DNA of 64,000 nt from Vitrella brassicaformis. Lineage: Eukaryota > Sar > Vitrellaceae. The stretch spans positions 16,597 through 80,596 of the forward strand of contig CDMY01000212.1 of NCBI GenBank assembly GCA_001179505.1. Direction: 5' to 3'. The notes under the pieces were generated by a model. That model made no database searches. It was given only the letters and a program-made list of their open reading frames with translations, and was not told where the DNA came from. A program made the position numbers and the translations under genes. This document shows, piece after piece, positions 10,977-20,349 of the stretch (positions within the stretch are counted from its first letter, which is position 1; each line of letters opens with the position of its first letter).

Positions 10977-11930
10977 AAAGCCGGGCATGTATTCACGACA
11001 CACAGACTTTCTGGCATTCTGCACGTGTCTGGACACTTCTGTGGCTGTGGGAGGCTGCCGGACATGTCAGCATGCTCCCAAAAGCACTACATCTGTCAGA
11101 AAGAAGGGACACAGCGCACTTTCCCTCCTGTGGGAGTGGATGACGATCAACAGTACGCAACGTTGAACCAGTGTTCTCTTATGCCAATCTCCCCTGGGTT
11201 CATGATCAGTGATGGTGCCTTTTTGTATAACTACTCCCCCCCTTATCACCCCTGTCCAGCTGGCAAAGTACTATGGGCAAACCCCCCACCCCTGCTTCCT
11301 CCCACCGAATACTGCTCGTCCGCCCACAAATACGTGTTGGATATGCAGGTAAGACTTAGAACACGCACCATTTTGAGCATGTCTCCAGCTCATTCTCAGT
11401 GAAGTTCTCAGTGGAATGACGCTTCGCTGATAAAGGGAGGGAGGTGTTTTCGCAGCGCCTGACCTCACTCCGGTAGCTAGACGGGCATCCTATTGCATTG
11501 CATTGCATTGGATGGTACTCATTCTGAGGACTCGACGTTGGGAACTGTGTGCGGGTCGCTTTCACCCACTGCATGACGGAGCCATCTGTATCTGTCTGTG
11601 TAGCTAGAGGTGCGTGCGAGTGTATGAGACCCATATCTATTCAGGCAGCGCACACATCGAAGACGGAGGGAGGGAGGGAGGGAGGGAGAGAGGGTTGGTG
11701 GATTGCTCTCTCTTTCCGCTCTCCCTCTCTGTGTATTAGGTAGTGCATCGTACATGTTGGTAGGGGTGCGCAGTCGTCGACCAGTGATGAAACCGATTCT
11801 TTTATGTAAACCATCTGTTCGTCTGTGTGTGCCTGTGAGTGTACGTGACCCCACAGCGAATCAGATCAATCGACACACATCCATCAGTCTGACGACCGTC
11901 ACTTCATCGACTGAGTCCATTAGACATACA

Positions 11931-11964
<34 letters not shown>

Positions 11965-13221
11965 TATGTCCGTCCTTGACAGAATGAATTAGTGCATGTG
12001 ATGTCGGGCATTAACACACCCAGCATCGATCAGTCGAGGCACTTCACCCACCTCACCCCGCTCGCATGTCACCCACATCTGTGTTGAGAAAGACGACATG
12101 CAGCCCTCATTTGATAGCCTCTCTGGACCGCACACACGCCAGGCCTATACCGTTGTGTGGCTGATGAATAGATTAATGTTCCCCCCCAATGTGTGCTGTG
12201 GGTACATTTGGCGGCTCTCACGTACAGTACATCAATCTGTCAGATCATGACATCGTACCAGGGGCCTGCATACACACATATGCGACTCATATGCCACTCA
12301 TATGCAGCACAGAGGAAAAGGGAGAGAGAGCAAGACGAAGAAAGAAAGAAAAACACACACGACACGCACGCAGCCGTCAGTCCGCCCAAAGACACCCATG
12401 GATGCATGCATCAAACGATAGATTTAGAGGCTGACGTGTTGTGTCTGGAAAAAAAAGAAAAACGACACACACACACACACACCGCAACCCATCCAACAGA
12501 CGCAACTGATTGTGCCCTCTACCTGTCTGTCTGCGTGTCGCTGATCAATTGCCCCCCTCCCTCCCTCCCTCCCTCCCTAGATGGACTGTGCACAAGAGTG
12601 TTGGTGCATTGCACGGGTCGTTGGTGTATGCAAAGGAGCGCAGCGGCCAAGGAGACCCCAAACACACAACGCATCAGACCACTGCAGACGGACATAACTG
12701 CATATTCCCCTCCCCTGCAGTTATGTCCCTCACACACAGGGACAGTGAGACAGACGCGTCGTCTCACTGACCATCGCCTAACCATTGACACGAGTGGTTC
12801 TTCCCTTGCTCTCTCTGTGTATCTGTGGCCGGCTGATGAACGAATCAATCGCCTCCCCCTCCCCCCTGTACGGGCTGTAGATATGTGCATTCTCCGTTTC
12901 CCGCACATATCAATCGCTGCATACACACGTATGAAAAAAAGAGGAACAAAGAAAACTAGACATACCGACTTGGCTGCTCGCACATATACGAGACAGACAG
13001 ACAGACAGGCAGAAAAACACGCAAAGACGACGGGGCTGTGTGTTTGGGGGTGAGTGCACATCATGTCACATGTGTCTTCGTCCATACATCGAACATCAAT
13101 CGCCACATCTGTCCCACACGACAAAGATATCTTGCCTTCCTGGATACGGTCTCTCATCCATACAGAGAGAGTGCTGCGACACCCTTATGCAGTAACAACA
13201 AGAAGACTGGACTGTTTCTTT
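10977..13221. other. Gene-free stretch with microsatellites
   Basis: No gene is seen. It holds tandem tgcat around 11490, (ggga)n at 11665-11690, (ac)n then (ag)n at 11929-11964, (ac)n near 12464-12482, (ctcc)n near 12552-12579 and (agac)n near 12995. Open frames here (for example 12193-13053) are low-complexity artefacts. Confidence 0.5.
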
Positions 13222-14127
13222 TTACTTCCACCACTGTCTCTTCCCCATCCAAGCATCACTCCGATTCCTCCCCCAAGTCACCGAGAAGCCAGGATGACGG
13301 TCGACGAGCAGTGGGGCTGCCACATACCCCGGCGTCTCAGTCTTAAATAGTCCCTTCCACCAAACGGCGTCGTGGCCATAAGCTCTGCTATCCTGAGCAA
13401 TCAGATCCCTGAGGTACTTCGAAAGGCAACGAAGATGTGATTTTCGCACCACATAAGCATACGCGCCCCATGCATCGTCCGCGCGTATGATACCGGGCTC
13501 AAGGAGTTCCGGAGAACGACTCAGCTTCTTTGGATCCACTCTATGAGGCCTGATATTGTGTGCGCCCAAGAAGAGAGCCATGGAGTTATTGGGCCACCGC
13601 AAAAGAAGCTTGTCGAATTGTGCCTTCCATGTCTCTGCATCGACAGGCTCGAAGGGTGGTTTCGCATCATCTTCGAGAAAGATTGCCGTGTCAACGTTGT
13701 CTTCGATAGCACGATCGACCGCGTGGATGTTGCCGGCAAGGATTCCCAGCCCTCGTCTGGGCGCCCGGAACGTCTTGATTTGCTGCATATCGAGTGCGGG
13801 ATATGCGGCTGTCCACTCCCTCAAAAAGCGAGAGTAACGTCCGGGTTCGCCATCAGCCTCAGGCAGCGTCATCACGTACCCACGACGTATCGCATCCGGC
13901 ATGGATTCAGACTCGTGGCTGAATCCGCAGCTGTTCGTGAAGTTGCCCGATGGTGGGAGCCTAAATAGCCTAGAGAGATGGACCGAGACTTCCAAAAAGG
14001 AGTTGTCCCAAAACGTCCACAGAACAAGAGATAAAGAAAGCAGCAAAGCAAGACAATAGATTTTGAACCTATGGGAACCGTCTTCGCCTTTGAGAAGGGC
14101 TTGCAACGCACCTTTATCGCCCACCAT
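13222..14127 (-). CDS. GT25-like glycosyltransferase with a signal anchor
   Basis: A single-exon, 301-residue protein; ATG 14127 is the first true ATG of the frame. After a short cytosolic tail comes a transmembrane anchor (YCLALLLSLSLVLWTF) and a stem with GNFTN. GT25 features: RRGYVMTLPEADGEPGRYSR at the domain start, APRRGLGILAGNIHAVDRAI (the G-x-G...SH-like block), AIFLEDDAKPPFE (the EDD metal site), and WGAYAYVVRKSHLRCLSKYL (the gAY.isr..A..Ll block). Relatives transfer galactose or related sugars (LPS enzymes, collagen galactosyltransferases). Its anchor and stem resemble those of the pyruvyl transferase gene at 15888-16985, although the catalytic domains are unrelated. Confidence 0.7.
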   Translation of the reverse strand: MVGDKGALQALLKGEDGSHRFKIYCLALLLSLSLVLWTFWDNSFLEVSVHLSRLFRLPPSGNFTNSCGFSHESESMPDAIRRGYVMTLPEADGEPGRYSRFLREWTAAYPALDMQQIKTFRAPRRGLGILAGNIHAVDRAIEDNVDTAIFLEDDAKPPFEPVDAETWKAQFDKLLLRWPNNSMALFLGAHNIRPHRVDPKKLSRSPELLEPGIIRADDAWGAYAYVVRKSHLRCLSKYLRDLIAQDSRAYGHDAVWWKGLFKTETPGYVAAPLLVDRHPGFSVTWGRNRSDAWMGKRQWWK

Positions 14128-14414
14128 ACGTATTCGTACCAATATTTATGATTGTATATTATTTCACCAATTCGATATCTGAGAGGGATTGGAGCGCGAA
14201 GGCCGATTGACCATCCAATTGGCTCTCGGGCTGGCCGACCGGAGGCCGCACAGGGTGCATAGATGGTCGGAGCGAGGGAAGCGCAGACCTTCCTTCTTCT
14301 GCTCTGCTCACGCTCAGCCCGATATAGAAGAGCCTTTCCAGGACAGCCACGTCCCTGCAGAAGAACACAAGAGTTGCACATCTCGATATCCGTAAGCCAC
14401 GAACACGCTTGCAT

Positions 14415-14497
14415 GCATACGGGGCAACCCGGGATTCTCACATAGCGCGTGGCAACCCGGTACCCTCACACATCACGCGGGGCAGCCCGGCAATTAG
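14415..14497. repeat. Three imperfect ~29-bp tandem units
   Basis: Each unit carries a gg(g)gca(a/g)cccgg core followed by an A/T-rich part ending in tcacat or similar. They lie between the GT25 gene and a G-rich purine stretch (14545-14700). Confidence 0.55.
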
Positions 14498-14765
14498 ACT
14501 GAGAAACGAGGCGACGGAGGGTGTGCATGCAGCTCATTTCTTATTGCGGGAGGGGGAGGGGGAAGGGGGGAGGGAGACAGGAAGGAGGGAGGGGAAGAGA
14601 GACAGACCACCTGACACGACAAGAGAGACGGGGGCCACACACATCACCACACACACACACACAGGGCAGAGGGGGGGAGGAAGGAGGGGAGGTAGACAGA
14701 TGGACACATCATGAGTTTGGTGCTTTCTTTGCTCTGCCGTTCGTACGTCAAAAACCTCTGGGTCA

Positions 14766-15217
14766 GCTTTTAACCCTGTGAACGTCAAAACCTGAACCCG
14801 GCTGCACTGGCCGAGGTTTTGATGCCCCCTCGTTTTGGCTGGCTGCGAACGTTAACCACTGTGAGCCTTTGTGGAAAGAGACGCTCGCCAACCCCACTCC
14901 ATTTGAGAGATTCGGACGATACTGAAGATGGCGCAGCAGCTGCGATACAGCTACCTTTTGTCAGATTGCCAAGCCATGACACCCATGGGTGTCATGGCCT
15001 CTTGCTAGCCATGCCATGCCATGACACCCATCAGAGGGCCAACATGCATGTATATCAAAGACTAGTTGAGGCCCTGCATGCACGGAGGAGTGGGGTGACT
15101 GTGAGTGATGCGACCGTCGCAGAACAGTCAGCGGTGCCCTCCACATTGGCAATTGACAGTCAACGGTACCCCCGCTCGGCGCTTCGCGCCTCGACTGCAT
15201 TGGTCGGTGAGTCGACA
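14766..15217 (+). repeat. Dispersed ORF-bearing repeat, copy 2 (inverted relative to copy 1)
   Basis: It matches 4717-5133 on the opposite strand. From ATG 14822 it reads PPRFGWLRTLTTVSLCGKRR, then RDSDDTEDGAAAAIQ and YQRLVEALHARRSGVTVSD, as in copy 1. It carries an insertion (about 14974-15050) built from repeats of ccatgacacccat, including a perfect 24-bp palindrome at 14974-14997. Copy 2 also points away from the glycosyltransferase block. Confidence 0.7.
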
Positions 15218-15222
15218 TGCAT

Positions 15223-15277
15223 CAGCGACCCTCGTGGCATGAGCTGGCAAGAGGTGCATCATGCACGAGGGTCGCTG
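15223..15277. repeat. 14-bp perfect inverted repeat (hairpin)
   Basis: cagcgaccctcgtg at 15223-15236 pairs with cacgagggtcgctg at 15264-15277 across a 27-base loop. It starts just beyond dispersed repeat copy 2, so it may mark the end of that element. Confidence 0.7.
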
Positions 15278-15454
15278 AGGAACACTGGTGACCGCCACTG
15301 CGTGTACCATTGCCTGCCTGTGGTCAGGGGCGCTGTCCCCCCCAAGGAGACGTCCAGGCCTCTTGGACGCTGTCTCACCAAAGACAGAACAGTCGGTTTT
15401 GGAGGATTGTTTTTTGAGACGGCAACAGTTCACCCATGGGAATACAGCCGACAG

Positions 15455-15540
15455 TGCTGAATGCTGCCGCTATCAAGACGCGATTAGAATGATTCCCAAA
15501 CAATGGCAGCATTCTTTTAGAGGTCTTCGAGATGCTCATA
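15455..15540 (+). repeat. Short dispersed repeat A, inverted copy of 17107-17192
   Basis: It shares a core of about 30 identical bases (attagaatgattcccaaaca, followed by atggcagcat) and about 85 bp overall with the reverse complement of 17107-17192. The two copies flank the pyruvyl transferase gene as inverted repeats. Confidence 0.75.
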
Positions 15541-15887
15541 TCACTACTCCCCGCTCGACAAGATACAAAATACCGTAGCACACGTCATCCATCCATTGAC
15601 ACTGCCCAGGGTTTGCATGCATGAATCCCGTGGAGCATGCATCCACGTACGTACACGGACAGATACCCGCAAAGCAAACCACGCATGGGACCGCAGCAAA
15701 ACACGCGGACAGACAGAGACAAGGGATGGATCCCATTAATTGCCCCACCCAACCACCCCCACCACGCCTCCGCTCGTTTGTCTAGCTGGTCAGCAGGTAT
15801 GTGTCACGCATCCACAATCGGACAGGAAAGGGAAAGAGATCGGCGATGGTAAGACAGAAGGACCTGGTGTCCACTTGATGCCCACAT

Positions 15888-16985
15888 TCACCTCTTTGGA
15901 AACAAGGGCCACGGAAAGGCTGCAAACAGTGCACGGTAATCAAAGTCGACAACTGGAGGCATCGGTCCCATGTCCAATGCTTCTTGGTACGAGGTCGCTA
16001 GCTGAAAACTCCGATTCGTTGCATAATAGTAATCCTTGTACTTGTGAAGCCGTCCATTCGAGTTTGTCTCCAACATCAGCCGCGAAGGAATCCCAAATGA
16101 TTCAGCAATGATCAACCCATGCAGTGACGAGCTCACGACAAACGCGCACTTGACCAGCTCGCCCAGCACTACCTTCCAGTCCTGCATCGGTGTGATCACG
16201 TGACCGGGATACTCGGATTCATTGAGGCCCCGGCGAATCTCCTTAATTTGAGGGACATAACAAACATCGTATTTGGGTGGCCAGTGAAGTTTGAATTCGG
16301 GGAAAAGACATGGTACGAGCATGCCCGCATCGCCATACACCACAGGCAGAGCCTCCACATCACCATGTTTATTCTGCAGCAAAAAGCTTCGTGTCTCGGG
16401 ACCTCGAATGGCAAACAGAGTCACATTGCTTGGGAGCGGTCGCCTGAGCGTCTGTTCGCCCAGCATTCCAATCGACCAGCCGTAATCGCCAGAGCGGACA
16501 AAATGCAGTACAGAGCCAATGGGAAGTAAACACTTTCCTCCTCGACGGCTTCGCAGGTTTCGCCACGGAAGTTGGAAGCGGCGACCGAGCATTCTCTCAA
16601 CCAGAGCCAGCCCAATGTCATCGCCGAAATTCTTTTCGTTGGAGTATGTGCAGACGGCAAATCCCAAATCAAGTGGGAGGGATATGCATGAGGCATTTGC
16701 CAGTGACTCTTCGAGGCCTGGCACCTGGACACTCTGGCGCACACACCCTGGAATCGGTGCCGAGGATGCTCCTGGGACGCCTGTGTCTGGCGTAGCTTTG
16801 GAACCCTCACTGAACCTGTTCGTAAAATTGCCGAGTACTGACGATCTGAATAAAAGAGGGAGAGGGACCGGCGATATGAGATACCGCAGCTCCTCCCGAA
16901 AACACAATGTCCACAGGACAAGAACCGAAGCAGACAGCAGAGTAAAACAGTAAGACAAAGACAGCATCAGCATGTTGTCTGCCAT
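15888..16985 (-). CDS. Polysaccharide pyruvyl transferase family protein
   Basis: Single exon, 365 residues, starting at ATG 16985 (the open frame extends upstream only to a GTG). The N-terminus is a signal anchor (SYCFTLLSASVLVLWTL) and stem with LGNFTN. The catalytic region has the family order: CTYSNEKNFGDDIGLALVE (the N.GD entry), LLPIGSVLHFVRSGD, LFAIRGPETRSFL, VYGDAGMLVPCLFPE, a middle strand YDVCYVPQ, and CAFVVSSSLHGLIIAESFGI (the SS.HG...A. donor-site motif), then LEALDM-like tail helices. Known members add pyruvate ketals from PEP to sugars, often galactose, in bacterial exopolysaccharides and in fission-yeast glycans. Eukaryotic copies are uncommon, so lateral transfer is possible. 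The anchor implies action in the secretory pathway. Confidence 0.85.
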   Translation of the reverse strand: MADNMLMLSLSYCFTLLSASVLVLWTLCFREELRYLISPVPLPLLFRSSVLGNFTNRFSEGSKATPDTGVPGASSAPIPGCVRQSVQVPGLEESLANASCISLPLDLGFAVCTYSNEKNFGDDIGLALVERMLGRRFQLPWRNLRSRRGGKCLLPIGSVLHFVRSGDYGWSIGMLGEQTLRRPLPSNVTLFAIRGPETRSFLLQNKHGDVEALPVVYGDAGMLVPCLFPEFKLHWPPKYDVCYVPQIKEIRRGLNESEYPGHVITPMQDWKVVLGELVKCAFVVSSSLHGLIIAESFGIPSRLMLETNSNGRLHKYKDYYYATNRSFQLATSYQEALDMGPMPPVVDFDYRALFAAFPWPLFPKR

Positions 16986-16993
16986 TCCTGTCT

Positions 16994-17035
16994 GTACATA
17001 AAGCACTGATGACCACTCTACAGTGCTTTATGTAC
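16994..17035. repeat. 15-bp perfect inverted repeat just upstream of the pyruvyl transferase start
   Basis: gtacataaagcactg (16994-17008) and cagtgctttatgtac (17021-17035) are exact inverted copies with a 12-base loop, ending 8 bases before the ATG of the minus-strand gene. It would form a strong hairpin in the 5' leader if that is transcribed. Confidence 0.75.
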
Positions 17036-17106
17036 CGCCAGAAGGCGACCGTTAACGCACAGACTTCCTTCAGCTTTGACTTGATATTTGTGTGAGCGTC
17101 TGTGAA

Positions 17107-17192
17107 GCAGCATCTCGAAGACCTCTCAAAAAGATGCTGCCATTGTTTGGGAATCATTCTAATCCCGTCTTGATAATGGCTGAAATTCAGCG
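17107..17192 (-). repeat. Short dispersed repeat A, second copy
   Basis: Reverse-complement partner of 15455-15540. It lies about 120 bp upstream of the pyruvyl transferase start, so together the pair brackets that gene. Confidence 0.75.
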
Positions 17193-17316
17193 ATGAGTAG
17201 GAATAGCACAGTGCACTCCCAACCAGTAACACGTCATGACATTTCGTCTCAAGCGTGGTGGACGGAAATCAGCATTGAAGATTCGCCCATCCATATAGAA
17301 CGCTGCCGTCTCTGAG

Positions 17317-18279
17317 GTGATCGGCCCCTCCTTCTCCCTCCCCTCTCTCCAGGACCTTCTCTCGAGACCGCAGGTTCGGCTACAGCAGCGCCTGACCGAT
17401 CAACTGCACAAGTTCCCCTTCAACGAGCTCTTCAACTCCCTCTCCCCCGACAGCAGAGCCCGCGCCCGTCTTCTGAGCTGCCAAGGGCCTCTTTCGTCTG
17501 GTTGGCTGTCAGCAATCCCTTCCAGCGATAGCAAGATACTGAACAATTTCCAGTATCGTCATGCCGTCGCCGGGTGTCTCGGCTTTGCCGTCCCGCACGC
17601 AACCGTCTCGCAGCGATGCATCTGCGGCGGGGAGGTCGGCAATTTTGGCGATCACTACTACGTGTCTCACACGGGCCGTGAGCGGGTCACGAAACACAGC
17701 AACATGCGCAACTTGTTTGTTCGCATCCTGGCTGAGGCAGCTGTTCTTTCCAATGTGGAGGTGTCTCTGCACAGCCTCGGCATCACCCCGCCTGACGACA
17801 GCCCCAACAGCTAGCGGATGGACATCTATTGTGTGATCGACGGCAGTGACTACCCCTGCCGGCCTGACGACTCCCTCACTCCCTTCCACCCAACAGTCAG
17901 CCGGCGCAGTGCACAGCTTCCGGGTGGCAAGGCGGCGCAGCTTGCGGAGAATGACAAGATCGACAAGTATGGCCCGACCGCCCAAGCAGCCGGCTTCCGC
18001 TTTGTGCCTCTCGCTGCGGAGACATTCGGCAGATGGGGAGAGAAGACCATGGACTTTCTCAAGATGCTCGCCAAGCGGAAGCCCCGCCCCACATCCATTC
18101 CCACGGAGGAGGACACAGCTTTCCGAGAGAGCGTCAACAACCATTGGAGCCAGCTTCTGTCCGTCGAGCTGATGAAGCACAACGCGTTTCGAGTGGCGAG
18201 TCGTGCGCAGCGCGCGGCGGCCGCCAGAGGGCCACGGAGGGCCAGCGCGTTTCTTGAGGATGTTATGGTGTGCTTGTGA
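17317..18279 (+). pseudogene. 3' end of a non-LTR retrotransposon-type polyprotein, broken by one stop
   Basis: The frame continues from 17317 through a single TAG (17812-17814) to 18279. It matches, as I remember the family, the region after reverse transcriptase in algal and plant LINE-like polyproteins: RARLLSCQGPLSSGWLSAIP, a C..C zinc-like region with GDH (CICGGEVGNFGDHYYVSHTG, then ERVTKHSNMRNL), PDD/PCRPDD, and AENDKIDKYGPTAQAAGFRF followed by ETFGRWGEKTMDFL. No reverse transcriptase core lies upstream, so it is 5'-truncated. The TAG sits where an amino acid is expected between PNS and RMDIYC. It is either inactive or read through. Confidence 0.6.
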
Positions 18280-20349
18280 TAGCCACTTGGGGGTGGTGCT
18301 TCTGCAGTCAGAGAGACATTGGTGTGAGGCGTGCATGGCGAGTCTCTGGCAGCCTCGTGAGGGAGGCCTTTGCATTGGCCTCGAGAGCATTGCAAATACG
18401 GCCTCTTGTCGTTCTCACCGGCTTGACAGCCATGGATGCACGACGCGCACACACATCAAGGAGCACAGGAGGGTGCATGTTTGTCTGGGGTGGTCCGTGC
18501 TCGTTTGTCTTTTGCGTTGGCACGCAGTGCGAGTTTGTGTGTGCGTGGTGGGCGACGCCACTGGAGGATTCGCCAGGCGGGCGCTGAGGATGGTGCTGCA
18601 TGTTTGTCGCGTGAGTGAGAGTTGGTCGATTGATACAGTCCATTTCATGAGACCGACAGACTTTTCCTGTCGTTCTGCTATGTGTTAGTCCATCTCCCCC
18701 CACCTGCACACGAGTGGACCGCAACATATATTGCAATGGCAGACACACACTGACGACAGTCGAGTGTATGCACAGACGCGAAAAGCAACCCACGTCACAC
18801 GACTTCTGAGTCCCTGATAGGCGGGAAGCCGTGGTTTCGTCGAATAAAGCGGAAAGGGAGGAACATGTATTCTCTGCATGTGCGCACGTTTTCAGAATTT
18901 TTTCTTGTGACAGTGCGTTTCTCGTCTGCGTGACCTGTTGAAATGTGAGAGCTTGCTATCTGAAGTATTACATTGTAATGAAGTGATTTTGCGAGACGAT
19001 GGCATTCATGAACTATTTACCTTGCCCTACATCGGTCAACACGCTCCACTGACTGTTCCTTTTTTTAGAGACCACACTATATATTCACACACACCGCGCA
19101 TCAGTGCAACGTCATACCACACGTTCGCCACGCTATCCATGCTCGTTTCACATCCGGATGGTGTGAGCTAAGAAAGTGTCCCACGCGCAACCTTGGGTCA
19201 AAGACCCAGGACACACGTACACACTCCTTGTCTGCACACGAACTGAAGCGAGGGCACCCACACGATCAGCCAGACTCCTCCCTGCGATCTAATTGCTGCG
19301 ATCAACAACCCCCGTCTCCTCCCCTCCCCAAGACCGGAGGAAATACTTACAGAAATGTAGTGGAAAGTATCATGCAGGAGGGCACACAGAGAGAGGAGGG
19401 CAATACACATTTGCCGCCTATCTGCCTGCCTACATCTCAGGCGCACAGGGACGAGATATGCACTTATGACATGTCTCTAAGCGAAAAGTCACCAAATCAC
19501 GAAAGCGAGAGCACAGCCAGCACCTACCCAACATCCTTCTCTCCAGCACCCGCCCCTTGCCACCATTTGACGCCAGCGAAGGTGGAACCACCTCCACAAC
19601 TGGCAACTGACCACTAGAAACTGACCGCTACGTGAAATTACTAAGAGTGAGCTTCGACTGTGAATGAATGAATAGAAAGTATGACGAGACAGCTGTGCAC
19701 CACTCGTACGTGAAGATGAAATCTACGACAAAATCTACGATAAGACGTTTGCCAGCCTCTGCCTAGACGTAGCACAGCGATACAAACGCCACTGCCTGTG
19801 TGGGGCTCTCAAGCAGAGTATAGGCAGGGACGCAGGACACATACAATTCTTCTCTGTACACGAAAAATCAGAGCACGGTCACGGTCTGCAGTCTACAGAG
19901 AAAAACACCAGAATGGAATCAGTCCCCCGATAACACACAAAGGAAATGGCGGCGAATGTGGTGGGAAAGAATCATGCAGGCACACAGAAAGCAAAACACA
20001 TGTGTGAGACAACCTCTTTAGGCAGCCAGCCACTGTCTGCAATCAACGTCCGAATCTCGGATGGAGTAAAAAAGCAAGACCCAAAATCTGGAGGGTGGTG
20101 AAGGCAGTCGTGCGCTCCCGGACAAACGGGATCGTCAAGCACACAGAGGTGTAGGAAACGGAAGGTGGAGAAGACAAGGACAAAACGACAGCCGCAATAG
20201 TGAGACAGCAGGGGGGGTATAGGGTTAGGCTCGTCACGACGGAGATGGACATTTAGCCTCATCACGACGATGAGCCCGAGAATGTCAAAATCAACCGTAT
20301 CCACAGCATCCCAACAAGAGGGGGCTGTGACCGACCATAGAGCGTCGGA
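18280..20349. other. No gene seen
   Basis: No coding frame here looks like a protein. The pieces around 19220-19400 and 19830-19990 share scattered similarity (encoding aatcatgcagg...cacacagaaag-like strings), perhaps an old tandem duplication. Confidence 0.4.

Noticed and set aside
12193-13053. 286-codon plus ORF
   Set aside because: Built from AC/TC microsatellite and Arg/Thr/His-rich shadow sequence, with no splice logic and no domain.
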